The notes under the pieces were generated by a model, which was not told the DNA's origin, did not search any database, and was given only the letters and a program-made list of their open reading frames with translations. A program made the translations under genes and the position numbers. Positions 7,756-15,736 of a DNA stretch of 30,541 bases are shown piece by piece. The stretch's first letter is position 1; each line of letters opens with the position of its first letter. Origin of the DNA: CAYMUN01 sp964440265 (GTDB lineage Bacteria > Patescibacteriota > Saccharimonadia > Saccharimonadales > UBA4665). The DNA lies in the NCBI GenBank assembly GCA_964440265.1, contig CAYTRU010000007.1:1-30541 (forward strand). Direction: 5' to 3'.

Positions 7756-8358
7756 TTAGGGATTAGTAGTAGCCGTATACGTAACGCTGTTGGTATAAGT
7801 ACCAGAAGCTTGGCTAGTGTTTACGGCTACACTGTACCAAACAGTGGTAGTGTCACTGCTGGCTGTCACCGCGGTAGTCTTGAGGGTTGCTGGTGAAGCA
7901 GTAGCCGGAACGGCTGCAAATGTAATGCTGCCTATAGCCGTATTGCTAGCTGGGCTGGTCGGGCCACTACCAAAGCCGCTTCCCACGGCAGCATCCATCC
8001 GATAGCCCCAGGTATTAGCCGTCAGGGCAATGGGTGAGGCAAAGGTACCACCTATAGGCGCAATGGTGTTGCTGCCAGACACCAGATTAGAGCTGCCGGT
8101 AGTCTCGGCCAGCTGCAGCTTATAGCCGTTGACATCATTGGTACTAACGGTCACAGTGTCACTGGCAATAGTCTGGGCACCGCTGCCGGTTGGTAGGACG
8201 TTGACGTTGACGGTACCACTCGTGGTGAACAGGCTAATGACGGGACTGATGACTGAACTAATGGTCGTCGAGGCCGTCAGACCAGACACCACCGCCGTCG
8301 ACATAGTCAATAGCGACAATGACAACACGCCAAATGCCGCCAGCCTCAAGCTTTTCAA
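7756..8358 (-). CDS. WxL-like secreted surface protein (TTG start)
   Basis: About 200 residues with a signal peptide (KSLRLAAFGVLSLSLLTMSTAVVSG), then a Thr/Ser-rich beta domain containing TVNVNVLPTGSGAQTIAS, NGYKLQLAETT, TWGYRMDA...GFGSGPTS, TTVWYSV and the C-terminal SGTYTNSVTYTA. The true start is taken as TTG 8358 because GGAGGTG lies six bases upstream; the in-frame TTG at 8373 is before that site. It shares an exactly identical 113-base segment with the next gene upstream, although the rest has diverged. It is followed by the DUF916-type gene 22 bases later. Probably non-covalently displayed on the cell surface (inference). Confidence 0.82.
   Translation of the reverse strand: MKSLRLAAFGVLSLSLLTMSTAVVSGLTASTTISSVISPVISLFTTSGTVNVNVLPTGSGAQTIASDTVTVSTNDVNGYKLQLAETTGSSNLVSGSNTIAPIGGTFASPIALTANTWGYRMDAAVGSGFGSGPTSPASNTAIGSITFAAVPATASPATLKTTAVTASSDTTTVWYSVAVNTSQASGTYTNSVTYTATTNP
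8135..8247. repeat. 113-base perfect direct repeat, copy 1
   Basis: Identical base for base to 8843-8955, in the same orientation and at the equivalent codons of two paralogous surface genes. After one mismatch a further 11 bases match. The flanking parts of the genes differ clearly, so this block looks homogenised. Confidence 0.95.
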
Positions 8359-8469
8359 GGTGCACCTCCGCAAGTTACTAAGCTCTATATTAGCATGAGC
8401 GGAGGTAAAGGGGCAGCTCGGTAAATTTTGTTGCTGTAGATTGGGCTACAGATATTTAAACACTGGTGT

Positions 8470-9108
8470 TTAGTTGGCGAGGGCTGTGTAAGTTACGCTG
8501 TTCGTATAGGTACCTGAGGGCTGGGCAGTATTAGCTGCCACACCGTACCATACGGTGGTTACATCACTACTAGCTACACCGGCAGTAGTCTTTAAGGTGT
8601 TCGGTGAAGCAGTAGCTGGTACAGCAGCAAACTTGATGCTGCCGCTAACAGCCGTACTACTCTGGCCTGATGTCGGACCAGCACCAAAACCACCCACTGA
8701 GTCAACTCGGTAACCCCAGGTATTATTGGCCATGGCAATCGGGACAGCTTGGGTACCGGCAGAGGCTGGGATAGTATTGCCCCCGGAAGTCAGAGCTGAG
8801 GCGGCAGCCGTTTCAGCCAGTTGAAGCGTATAACCTGAGGAGTCATTGGTACTAACGGTCACAGTGTCACTGGCAATAGTCTGGGCACCGCTGCCGGTTG
8901 GTAGGACGTTGACGTTGACGGTACCACTCGTGGTGAACAGGCTAATGACGGGACTAATGACTGAACTTACGGTAGTTGCAGCGGTAAGAGCCGACACTAC
9001 GGCAGTAGCGCTAAAAGCAATGCCTGTAGCAGCCAAGCCAGCTATAAAGAACCTAGCAGTTCCAGTACGGGCGTTCTCAAGCAAGCGGTAAATTTTTCTT
9101 CTGATCAT
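8470..9108 (-). CDS. WxL-like secreted surface protein, first gene of the operon
   Basis: A 212-residue paralogue of the 7756-8358 product. Signal sequence about residues 15-40 (ARFFIAGLAATGIAFSATAVVSA), then SVISPVISLFTTSGTVNVNV, NGYTLQLAE-type strand, TWGYRVDSVGGFGAGPTS, TTVWYGVAANTAQPSGTY and TNSVTYTALAN. The final Tyr-x3-Val-Thr-Tyr-Thr stretch takes the place of the distal WxL strand in classical WxL domains. The ATG at 9108 follows a ~20-base leader without an obvious Shine-Dalgarno site. A near-consensus promoter lies just upstream, so this is probably the head of a polycistronic surface-protein message reaching toward 5890. Confidence 0.82.
   Translation of the reverse strand: MIRRKIYRLLENARTGTARFFIAGLAATGIAFSATAVVSALTAATTVSSVISPVISLFTTSGTVNVNVLPTGSGAQTIASDTVTVSTNDSSGYTLQLAETAAASALTSGGNTIPASAGTQAVPIAMANNTWGYRVDSVGGFGAGPTSGQSSTAVSGSIKFAAVPATASPNTLKTTAGVASSDVTTVWYGVAANTAQPSGTYTNSVTYTALAN
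8843..8955. repeat. 113-base perfect direct repeat, copy 2
   Basis: Second copy of the 8135-8247 block. It encodes the shared stretch around SLFTTSGTVNVNVLPTGS and the following strand. It is bounded by single mismatches, then diverged sequence. Confidence 0.95.
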
Positions 9109-9135
9109 TTTGTTTATGTTTAGAGTTCACTGGGC

Positions 9136-9165
9136 ATCATAACGTGTGCGTGTAGGCCCTGTCAA
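9136..9165 (-). promoter_or_regulatory. Strong sigma-70-type promoter for the surface-protein operon
   Basis: On the minus strand, consensus TTGACA (9160-9165) is separated by 18 bases from TATGAT (9136-9141). The start site would be near 9129, giving a ~20-base leader to ATG 9108. It is the best promoter match in the window. Confidence 0.7.
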
Positions 9166-9169
9166 CTAT

Positions 9170-9199
9170 TTGTCGCACAGATCAAGCTCATGCTATGAT
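9170..9199 (+). promoter_or_regulatory. Extended -10 promoter for the tail-fibre/tail-spike operon
   Basis: TTGTCG (9170-9175), 18 bases, then TATGAT (9194-9199) preceded by TGC, an extended -10 arrangement. It is divergent from the surface operon promoter, only a few bases away. Leader of about 43 bases to ATG 9249. Confidence 0.5.
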
Positions 9200-9248
9200 T
9201 AACTGAATACGGGACAGGGGTTATTAACTTTTTAAGAGGAACACGTAG

Positions 9249-9731
9249 ATGTCGCGAGTGCCAACACCTGGCGGGGATAATAATAACTGGGGAACTGTGC
9301 TCAATGATTACCTACAGCAGGCCCTGGCGGCAGATGGCAAACTGGTAACCAGCGCCACTAACTCTTTTACCGGCACAGCTAATACCAATTTGGCTAGTGG
9401 TACTACACCCGGTCTAGTGCAGTTGACCAATGACATGGGCGGCACAGCAGCTAGTCCTCAGGTTGTAGCTACGCACCTCTCTAGTGCCCTACCGGTCAAT
9501 CAGGGCGGCACCGGCGCAACCTCATTAGCTGCCAATAATGTATTATTGGGGAACGGTACTAGTGCTCTGCAAACGGTCGCCCCTGGCACCTCGGGCTACG
9601 TGCTGATGTCCAATGGCACCACCTGGAGTAGTCAGCCCACGCCGGTTATCACTAGTTTCTCGGTTGACGGTGGCAGTGCTACTACGAACTTTAGCGGCAC
9701 ACTAAGGATTGATTTCGGGAGCGCGACTTGA
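9249..9731 (+). CDS. Phage tail-fibre-like repeat protein
   Basis: A 160-residue protein with motifs common in phage tail-fibre and collar proteins: PTPGGDNNNWGTVLNDYL at the N-terminus, GLVQLTNDMGGTAASPQV, LPVNQGGTGATSLAANNVLL and GYVLMSNGTTWSSQP. There is no signal peptide or transmembrane helix. An AGAGGA site sits eight bases before ATG 9249. Its TGA stop overlaps the TTG start of the next gene (TTGA), indicating translational coupling and probably stoichiometric production of two parts of one fibre. No capsid, terminase, baseplate or integrase genes are adjacent. It could be a phage remnant, a tailocin-like or injection-system fibre, or a surface fibre adopted by the cell. Confidence 0.75.
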   Translation: MSRVPTPGGDNNNWGTVLNDYLQQALAADGKLVTSATNSFTGTANTNLASGTTPGLVQLTNDMGGTAASPQVVATHLSSALPVNQGGTGATSLAANNVLLGNGTSALQTVAPGTSGYVLMSNGTTWSSQPTPVITSFSVDGGSATTNFSGTLRIDFGSAT

Positions 9732-11851
9732 GTTTTGGACAATTCCAATTCCGTCGCGACACGGCGGCTAACTGGACGTCGGCCAACCCGACGTTGCTCA
9801 GTGGTGAGATGGGCATCGAGACCGATACCAGCAAGTATAAGATCGGCAACGGCAGCACCGCTTGGGTGTCACTCGCCTACGGTGGCACCCAAGGTACCGC
9901 TGGTGTCGGCGTCCCGACCGGTGGTACGGCCAACCAGGTGCTGGTCAAAACAAGCAGTACCGACTATGCGGACGCCTGGACGACCTTTAATGATACAGTC
10001 CATGGCTCTCTTGGGGGCGGCACCGACCACGCGGTGGCCACTACCTCTACTGCCGGTTTTATGGCAGCGGCTGACAAGACAAAACTCAACGGACTCGTCA
10101 CTGGCCTGAACGGCTGGATTGATGTCACCCAACAGACTGCGCCAGTCCTTACCTCTAACAGTGCGGCGACAAATAACACCAATCTAACCGCTATTATGAC
10201 TGCCGCTACTAGTGGCTCAACGCTCTATTTTCCCGGTGGGTTCTACCCCTTTGCCTCTGTCATCGCTATTCCCGCCAAGGTTTTTACCTTTCAAGGAGCT
10301 ATGGCAGGGCTGAACGGCAATCTAACTGCCCTCAACTGGACATCAAATGTTGCAGGCGACTTAATGACCCTGACCAATGCCAACTACTACACTCAGTTTA
10401 AGGACATGACTTTCCTGACCAGCATCACCCAAACCGCCGGCGCAGTGATCAACGTCGGCGACAATGCCAATATTAACTTTTACCGATGTGTCTTTACTGG
10501 CCTTAGTAGTACCCAAACGCTTAAGGACTGCATAAACTACACCGGTACTCATGCGGGGGAAATATCGATTGTGCAGGCATGTACCTTCACCAGTTTCACC
10601 GGCACCGGGATTATTGGTGGTAGTAACTTGTCGACGGTGGTTATAGATGGCTGTACGATGAATGGTGCTCAGGTCGCAGCTTGTGGTATCAACATACAGC
10701 TCGGTGGGGCCTTCCAGATTGATAACTCCGATATTATCGGCTGTACCAACAATCTACTTATCAACCCGACCACCGGTAACGTTGTGGCCTCGGTGTGGGT
10801 GGCCAACACCTACTTTGATAGTTCACAAGGCTCTTGTATCAAGATCTCGGGCGCAGGGGCGACAGTACGGACTAAGTTTACGGGGTGTTCGTTCACGACC
10901 GCCGGCACCGCTTCGCCGAATAACGCTGTAGAAGTTAGTTCGACCTACGCCTATGGTGCACTCGGTCAGGGCCTAGACTTTATCAACTGTAATATCCTCA
11001 ACACCTTCGCCTCGGGGGGTACTGCCAGTGGCACCGGTTTTAACATCACTGGCGCAGCCGACTTTAATATAATCGGCTGTAATATCGCCCTTTGGACAGT
11101 AGGTATCGATATCACGCCGGCAAGTTCGGCAGGTATGACGCAACCACTCATTCAGGGTAACTCGATTGGTCCTTGCGGTGGTTATGGTGGTAATACGACT
11201 GGCATCCGGCTTAATGCTGGGTCATTTGCATATGGACAATACTCTGTGCAGAACAACAATCTCCAAGGCAACACCACTGCTATCACCGATAATAGTACGC
11301 TCGGCACAGGTACAGCAGCGCTCGGACAGCGGAATATTGACGGGAATACCGGTCTCATCGTAGCTCCAACTGCTAACTATGCCGCTACCGCCATCCCGAC
11401 AGGTTCAGTGGTGACTAACGTAGACTCAAGAGGCGGCATGCTTATCCCGGCAGGAGCGCGAGCATCATCCGGACGTATATCAGTCTTTGCGACGAATGCT
11501 GCGACCGCCCAGACTTTGACCGTTACCGTTCGGTACGGGGTAAATAACTCTAACGCCGACGCGGCTGTATTTACGTTTGCTCATACTCTTGGTACGGCTG
11601 TCGTGGGTTCAGGGCGTTTTGTAGTTGACTGGGAACTATTAACATCGACAACTATGGGGATAACCTATTTCTTTGGTAATGGGAATAACGCTGCTACTGG
11701 TATCGCCGCAGGTACGGCGACCGTAACTTCTGCTCTGTCAACCCCGGCGACTATCGCCACTAGTGCAAATGACTGGCTCGGGGTTTACTTCTCTAGTACA
11801 GCGGCAGCTATCACCATCCGTTCGGTAAAGTACGAGATCCAATCACAGTAA
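9728..11851 (+). CDS. Tail-spike-like protein: Mtd-type N-terminal domain plus right-handed beta-helix
   Basis: 707 residues from a TTG start (GGGAG six bases upstream, overlapping the previous stop). Residues 1-55 (FQFRRDTAANWTSANPTLLSGE, IETDTSKYKIGNGSTAW) match the small N-terminal domain of phage major tropism determinant and related tail proteins. A linker follows with GVPTGGTANQVLVKTSS and HGSLGGGTDHAVATT. Residues ~135-550 carry many short Asn/Gly/Cys-spaced strands (INFYRCVFTG, VVIDGCTMNGA, FINCNILNT, NIIGCNIALW) typical of a pectate-lyase-like right-handed beta-helix. The end is a beta-sandwich-like ~140-residue domain. Such proteins bind or cut surface polysaccharides. No signal peptide is present, so the export route is unknown. 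No variable repeat or reverse transcriptase is seen. Confidence 0.8.
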   Translation: MSFGQFQFRRDTAANWTSANPTLLSGEMGIETDTSKYKIGNGSTAWVSLAYGGTQGTAGVGVPTGGTANQVLVKTSSTDYADAWTTFNDTVHGSLGGGTDHAVATTSTAGFMAAADKTKLNGLVTGLNGWIDVTQQTAPVLTSNSAATNNTNLTAIMTAATSGSTLYFPGGFYPFASVIAIPAKVFTFQGAMAGLNGNLTALNWTSNVAGDLMTLTNANYYTQFKDMTFLTSITQTAGAVINVGDNANINFYRCVFTGLSSTQTLKDCINYTGTHAGEISIVQACTFTSFTGTGIIGGSNLSTVVIDGCTMNGAQVAACGINIQLGGAFQIDNSDIIGCTNNLLINPTTGNVVASVWVANTYFDSSQGSCIKISGAGATVRTKFTGCSFTTAGTASPNNAVEVSSTYAYGALGQGLDFINCNILNTFASGGTASGTGFNITGAADFNIIGCNIALWTVGIDITPASSAGMTQPLIQGNSIGPCGGYGGNTTGIRLNAGSFAYGQYSVQNNNLQGNTTAITDNSTLGTGTAALGQRNIDGNTGLIVAPTANYAATAIPTGSVVTNVDSRGGMLIPAGARASSGRISVFATNAATAQTLTVTVRYGVNNSNADAAVFTFAHTLGTAVVGSGRFVVDWELLTSTTMGITYFFGNGNNAATGIAAGTATVTSALSTPATIATSANDWLGVYFSSTAAAITIRSVKYEIQSQ

Positions 11852-11859
11852 ACGGATCC

Positions 11860-12276
11860 CTACAGTTTTAATGGTAAGACACTTTGGTAGGTAAGGAATT
11901 GCCAACTCAGTGTATGGAAACTAGCAGATGCCCTCGGAGTGGCACGATAAACAATCCCTGTACGCTTCGTATCCACAGTTAACATAATTTTTTGGTATTG
12001 CTTGTTTACATCTGGTGATAAGGTTGTTTGCGATGCATGAAAGCTACTTTGGTAGACTTTTGGCGAAACGTCCTCAGAGGTGTTACTCACTATCTGTTGG
12101 ATCACGCCTTGGTTATTGACCAAAATATCGCGTACGGGGGCAATTACCGCAGTAATCATTACACCCCCCGATGTCTGGGCAGCAACATCGACACACCTAG
12201 AAGTAGTGTAAGCTACTAGCGTGCTTACCACCATAATCTTCAGTAGGAGCAACGGCCTCCTGTAAGTCCACTCCAT
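11860..12276 (-). CDS. Small secreted protein of unknown function
   Basis: 138 residues with an N-terminal hydrophobic segment (about residues 8-25, LLLLKIMVVSTLVAYTT) and a mature part containing GVMITAVIAPVRDILVNNQ, VIQQIVSNTSEDVSPKVYQ and a KRTGIVYRA end. I recall similar short exported proteins with an APVRxIxVxxxGxIxxIxSNTxE core in Saccharibacteria and relatives, but know no function. It converges on the tail-spike gene, with only eight bases between the two stops. TATTAT ends seven bases before ATG 12276 and no Shine-Dalgarno site is visible. It may belong to the same surface-protein set. Confidence 0.6.
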   Translation of the reverse strand: MEWTYRRPLLLLKIMVVSTLVAYTTSRCVDVAAQTSGGVMITAVIAPVRDILVNNQGVIQQIVSNTSEDVSPKVYQSSFHASQTTLSPDVNKQYQKIMLTVDTKRTGIVYRATPRASASFHTLSWQFLTYQSVLPLKL

Positions 12277-12283
12277 AAGTGAA

Positions 12284-12289
12284 ATAATA
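12284..12289 (-). promoter_or_regulatory. -10 hexamer abutting the start of the small secreted protein gene
   Basis: TATTAT on the minus strand ends seven bases before ATG 12276. The surroundings are AT-rich, so chance is a real alternative. Confidence 0.3.
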
Positions 12290-12354
12290 ATAAACTACTC
12301 TTTGAATATTGTAAATAATATTCTATAGCATAAGCTTTTTACGGTAATCTGACG

Positions 12355-12405
12355 GGAATTTTTATAATAATTCCTACAGCGATTAGTCCAGTCATCTGTT
12401 ATGCT
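12355..12405 (+). promoter_or_regulatory. Promoter region of the trehalose gene with palindrome around a TATAAT
   Basis: GGAATT (12355-12360) and AATTCC (12369-12374) flank TATAAT (12363-12368). A second candidate, extended -10 TGTTATGCT, ends at 12405 and would give a short leader containing GGGGG before ATG 12423. I cannot tell which is used. Confidence 0.35.
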
Positions 12406-12422
12406 ACGGGGGTATATTATTT

Positions 12423-14606
12423 ATGTCACAGGTTATTATTGTTTCTAACCGGCTGCCGGTCAGTGTTAAAAAAGACAATGGCAAGCTGAGTTTTTATCCA
12501 AGTGTCGGTGGCTTGTCCGCAGGCCTAGCTTCCTATGTAACCGATTCTAAAAATAAATGGATTGGGTGGCCAGGCATCGCGAGCGACGAACTGACGACCA
12601 AAGATAGACAACTGATTGTGGCTGAACTAGCCAAACATAATTGCCGACCAGTGTTCCTGAGCCAGCGGCAAATTGATGACTTCTATAGCGGCTACAGTAA
12701 TGCAGTGTTGTGGCCACTATTTCATAACCTGGCTAGCCCTAAGAGTATCATGGCAACTAAGCAGGCTCGGTGGTGGTCAACATATCGCAGCGTCAATAAG
12801 CTTTACGCACAAACCGTCCTCAATACTGTCCAGGCTGGCAGCCGTATCTGGGTGCATGATTACCAGTTACTGCTAGTACCAGAATTACTGAGAGCCGAAC
12901 GAGCAGATATAATTACCGGGTTTTTTCTACACATTCCTTTTCCAAGCACCAAAACACTCCGTCACTTGCCAGAGTATAAAAAGCTGCTGCACGGAGTGCT
13001 AGGCGCCGACGTGATCGGCTTTCACACTACTAGCTACATGCGAAATTTTCTGGAGAATTGCCAGGCCCTTGGCTTATCATTAGTTGGCACAAACGAGCTT
13101 GTCCTGCCAGATCACACTGTACGAGTCGGTGACTTTCCCATGGGTATTGATTATGAGCGCTATGCCAATGCTAAAAAGTCAAAAGTTGTCAAAGCTGCTG
13201 TCCGTGCGTATCGACGGCGCTATAAAAAATTGCGCGTGATCGTATCTGTTGACCGACTTGATCCTAGTAAGGGTCTAGTAGAGCGCCTAGAGGCTTATCG
13301 TACTTTTCTGGAAGTACAGCCAAAACTCCGTGGCAAGATTATCTTTAGCATGGTAGCGGCCCCTTCGCGCACCGATGTAGCTGCCTACCAGCGTCTAGCT
13401 AAGCAAATCGACGCCTTAGTCGACGAGATTAACCTTCAGTACGGCACAGCTAATTGGCAGCCTGTTGATTACATAAAAGGCCTGCCGTTTGAGGAAGTAA
13501 CTGCTTTATTTCAGATTGCCGAGGTCGCTTTCATCGCGCCCCTCAGAGACGGTATGAATCTGGCCGCCAAAGAATTCATTGCTAGCAAGCACAAAAATGG
13601 TGTCCTGATTCTCAGTCAAACCGCCGGCGCCGCCCATGAGTTATCTGATGCCATCTTGGTCAATCCTCGTAACCCAGAAGAGCTGGTGGATGCTTTGCAG
13701 CAGGCCCTGACTATGCGACGGCGTGAACTACGTGCCCGGCTAAAACGTATGCAGCAGCAACTGGCTACAAACACCGCGCAGGATTGGGCTCGAGATTTTG
13801 TGGCAGCCCTGCAGCAACCAGTTCCTGGTACGCCGAACATTACTAGAGCTCTACGTGGCAAGCTTGAGGCAAATCTCGTTGATAGTTATCGACAAGCTAA
13901 AAAACGCCTGCTGCTGCTCGACTACGATGGTAGCTTGGTGCCCTTCACTGAAGACTACCACGATGCCCAACCACCAAAAAGCTTATTGCAGTTACTAGAA
14001 ACCCTCAGCCAAGACAGCCGTAATGACGTAGTACTGATAAGCGGCCGCGGAGCGGCCGACCTGGAGACTTGGTTTGGCCAGCTACCGCTCAGCCTGGTTG
14101 CCGAACATGGCGCAGCTATTAAAAAAGCTGGGGCTAAATCTTGGGTGACAATTGAAAAAATTGATACCAAGTGGAAAAAGGTTCTAGTGCCAATACTCGA
14201 AAAATACGCGGCCCTAACACCAAAAGCACGGGTCGAAACCAAGCCCCACTCGCTAGTCTGGCATTACCGTGCCTCCCCACCCTACGATGCTCAAAAATAT
14301 GCTGTCATCCTCAAACATACCCTCAAACCGGCGCTCAAAACTTACAACCTGCAGCTCCTGCAAGGCAACAAAATCCTGGAAATTAAAAACCCGCGCGTCA
14401 ATAAAGGTACCGCTGCGGGCCGTTGGTTGCGCCGTCCTTACAATTTCATCTTGGGCCTTGGCGATGATGCCACTGACGAGGAACTGTTCCTAGCCCTGCC
14501 CGATACGGCACACACTATAAAAATTGGCCGTGGGCACACTGCGGCCCATCTTCGCCTGCCCTCTTCCATCGAAACTATTAAGCTTTTGAAATCTTTGACA
14601 AAATAG
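12423..14606 (+). CDS. otsAB: Bifunctional trehalose-6-phosphate synthase/phosphatase
   Basis: 727 residues joining both steps of trehalose synthesis from UDP-glucose and glucose-6-phosphate. Residues 1 to ~460 are a GT20 synthase: IIVSNRLPVSV near the start, VGGLSAGL, WIGWPG, WVHDYQLLLVPELLR, FFLHIPFPS, GADVIGFHT, VDRLDPSKGL and PLRDGMNLAAKEF. Residues ~490-727 are a HAD phosphatase with DYDGS at 500-504 (catalytic Asp500 and Asp502), LISGRG, AEHGA and GDDATDEELF. The order and fusion match Tps/Tpp fusions known in eukaryotes and several bacteria. Trehalose may serve as a stress protectant or glycolipid precursor (inference). The 3' end overlaps the 3' end of mutM by 29 bases, convergently. 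Confidence 0.95.
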   Translation: MSQVIIVSNRLPVSVKKDNGKLSFYPSVGGLSAGLASYVTDSKNKWIGWPGIASDELTTKDRQLIVAELAKHNCRPVFLSQRQIDDFYSGYSNAVLWPLFHNLASPKSIMATKQARWWSTYRSVNKLYAQTVLNTVQAGSRIWVHDYQLLLVPELLRAERADIITGFFLHIPFPSTKTLRHLPEYKKLLHGVLGADVIGFHTTSYMRNFLENCQALGLSLVGTNELVLPDHTVRVGDFPMGIDYERYANAKKSKVVKAAVRAYRRRYKKLRVIVSVDRLDPSKGLVERLEAYRTFLEVQPKLRGKIIFSMVAAPSRTDVAAYQRLAKQIDALVDEINLQYGTANWQPVDYIKGLPFEEVTALFQIAEVAFIAPLRDGMNLAAKEFIASKHKNGVLILSQTAGAAHELSDAILVNPRNPEELVDALQQALTMRRRELRARLKRMQQQLATNTAQDWARDFVAALQQPVPGTPNITRALRGKLEANLVDSYRQAKKRLLLLDYDGSLVPFTEDYHDAQPPKSLLQLLETLSQDSRNDVVLISGRGAADLETWFGQLPLSLVAEHGAAIKKAGAKSWVTIEKIDTKWKKVLVPILEKYAALTPKARVETKPHSLVWHYRASPPYDAQKYAVILKHTLKPALKTYNLQLLQGNKILEIKNPRVNKGTAAGRWLRRPYNFILGLGDDATDEELFLALPDTAHTIKIGRGHTAAHLRLPSSIETIKLLKSLTK

Positions 14607-15516
14607 GTTTTTGACACACTGGACAAGTGTGAGTACCTCGGCCTACGACGCGAGTTTTAACAATGGTCGTCCCACAACGTGGGCAGGCTTGGCCTTCACG
14701 GCGAAAGACACGGGCGAAGCTCAGGTAGCTGCCATGTTTGCCTTCGGCGTCGACGTAGTTTTTGTCGGTGGAACCTCCTTTCTCGATGGCTAGGCGCAAG
14801 ACGTATTGCAGCTCGGTGAACAGCAGCTTGAACTTCGCTGGCGAAAGATCTCGAACCAAAGTGGTAGGGTGAATCTGAGCGCCCCAGAGACTCTCATCAG
14901 CATAGATGTTGCCGATACCAGCTACGACTGTCTGGTCGAGCAAAGCCGCTTTGATGTTGGAGTTTTGGCGGTGTAATAATCGGTCTCTTAGCTGCTGCCA
15001 ATTAAAATCAGCGTTCAAAGGCTCTGGTCCGACTTTTTGGAAAAAATCCAGCTTCATCACTTCTATCGTGGGCAGCAAACGCATCCAGCCAAATTTGCGC
15101 TGGTCATTAAAAAACAGCCGGCTACCATCGTGAAAAGTCAGCGTTACACGTGTCGATTTATCAGGTAATTCACCGATCAATGATCTATTAGGATGCCCTG
15201 CCCCGAAATTTTCCGGTTGCTGAAGGTTTTTAGGAGGTGCCAGGATTTCGGAGTTCCCAGGGTCACCGCGAAAAACCAGCTGGCCGGTCATTTTTAGATG
15301 GATTATCAATGAATAGTCGCTCGATAGCTCGATCAGTAGCACCTTTGCACGGCGCTTGATGGTCGTCACCTGAGCGCCGATTAGATAATGCTGCACATCG
15401 GCTAGGGCGTTTGGAAATGACTTCGGCCAGTCAAAGTCTACGCTACTGACCTGACGTCCCGGCAGTAAACCTACCAACCCCAAGCGCACTGTCTCAACTT
15501 CAGGTAACTCCGGCAT
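14578..15516 (-). CDS. mutM: Formamidopyrimidine-DNA glycosylase (Fpg/MutM)
   Basis: Base-excision repair enzyme for 8-oxoguanine and formamidopyrimidines with beta/delta lyase activity. The start PELPEVETVR supplies the catalytic N-terminal Pro and Glu3. The KRRAKVLLIEL Lys, FNDQRKFGWM loop, helix-two-turn-helix VVAGIGNIYADESLW and C-terminal zinc finger (CPRC...CPVC with the conserved Arg in VVGRGTHT) are all present. It has an extra ~35-residue loop after MTGQLVFRGD containing AGHPNRSLIGELPDKSTR, giving 312 residues against about 269 in E. coli; the four-Cys finger is intact. ATG 15516 gives the required N-terminus. TACAAT ends seven bases upstream with no Shine-Dalgarno site. Confidence 0.96.
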   Translation of the reverse strand: MPELPEVETVRLGLVGLLPGRQVSSVDFDWPKSFPNALADVQHYLIGAQVTTIKRRAKVLLIELSSDYSLIIHLKMTGQLVFRGDPGNSEILAPPKNLQQPENFGAGHPNRSLIGELPDKSTRVTLTFHDGSRLFFNDQRKFGWMRLLPTIEVMKLDFFQKVGPEPLNADFNWQQLRDRLLHRQNSNIKAALLDQTVVAGIGNIYADESLWGAQIHPTTLVRDLSPAKFKLLFTELQYVLRLAIEKGGSTDKNYVDAEGKHGSYLSFARVFRREGQACPRCGTTIVKTRVVGRGTHTCPVCQKPILSKISKA

Positions 15517-15523
15517 GTACTTT

Positions 15524-15529
15524 ATTGTA
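15524..15529 (-). promoter_or_regulatory. -10 hexamer abutting the mutM start
   Basis: TACAAT on the minus strand ends seven bases before ATG 15516. No ribosome-binding site is apparent, so a leaderless mRNA is likely. Confidence 0.4.
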
Positions 15530-15580
15530 CATGAAGCGCTCCTACCGGAGTCGGCAGACAAGTATCGTAAGACCAGCTGC

Positions 15581-15650
15581 GAGGGTGGAGAGGTGGATAT
15601 AAATTAAAGTATCAAAATACTATTTTAATACTTTTTTTCTACACCCCCTC
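15581..15650 (+). other. AT-rich nested inverted repeats in the longest gene-free stretch
   Basis: AAAGTAT (15606-15612) and ATACTTT (15628-15634) form a stem followed by a T run to 15638. An outer GAGGGTG (15581-15587) can pair imperfectly with CACCCCCTC (15642-15650). No plus-strand gene ends nearby, so this is not an ordinary terminator. It may be a small RNA, an attenuator or meaningless AT-rich DNA. The rest of 15517-15744 shows no gene that I can support. Confidence 0.3.
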
Positions 15651-15730
15651 CGAGGCACCTGTACCTCTTCCGCTTATCTGAAATGACCGAAGTTGACAAA
15701 ATTACCCCTGAAAAACGCCGGTAGCAATAG

Positions 15731-15736
15731 TATACT
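15731..15736 (+). promoter_or_regulatory. -10 hexamer abutting the 15745 gene start
   Basis: TATACT ends eight bases before ATG 15745. A GAGAAAG between them could act as a weak ribosome site on a very short leader. Confidence 0.4.

Noticed and set aside
9249..9731. Possible CRISPR-like or tandem repeat in GGC/ACC-rich sequence
   Set aside because: The repetition is at protein level (Gly/Thr-rich fibre motifs) without regular repeat and spacer units.
9728..11851. Diversity-generating retroelement target, suggested by the Mtd-like N-terminal domain
   Set aside because: No reverse transcriptase, accessory gene, template repeat or C-type-lectin variable region is present; the C-terminus is not an Mtd variable domain.
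9249..11851. Intact prophage
   Set aside because: Only two tail-type genes; no integrase, terminase, capsid, lysis genes or attachment repeats flank them.
15692..15736. TTGACA at 15692 as the -35 box for the 15745 gene
   Set aside because: It is 33 bases from the TATACT box, far beyond the usual 16-19.
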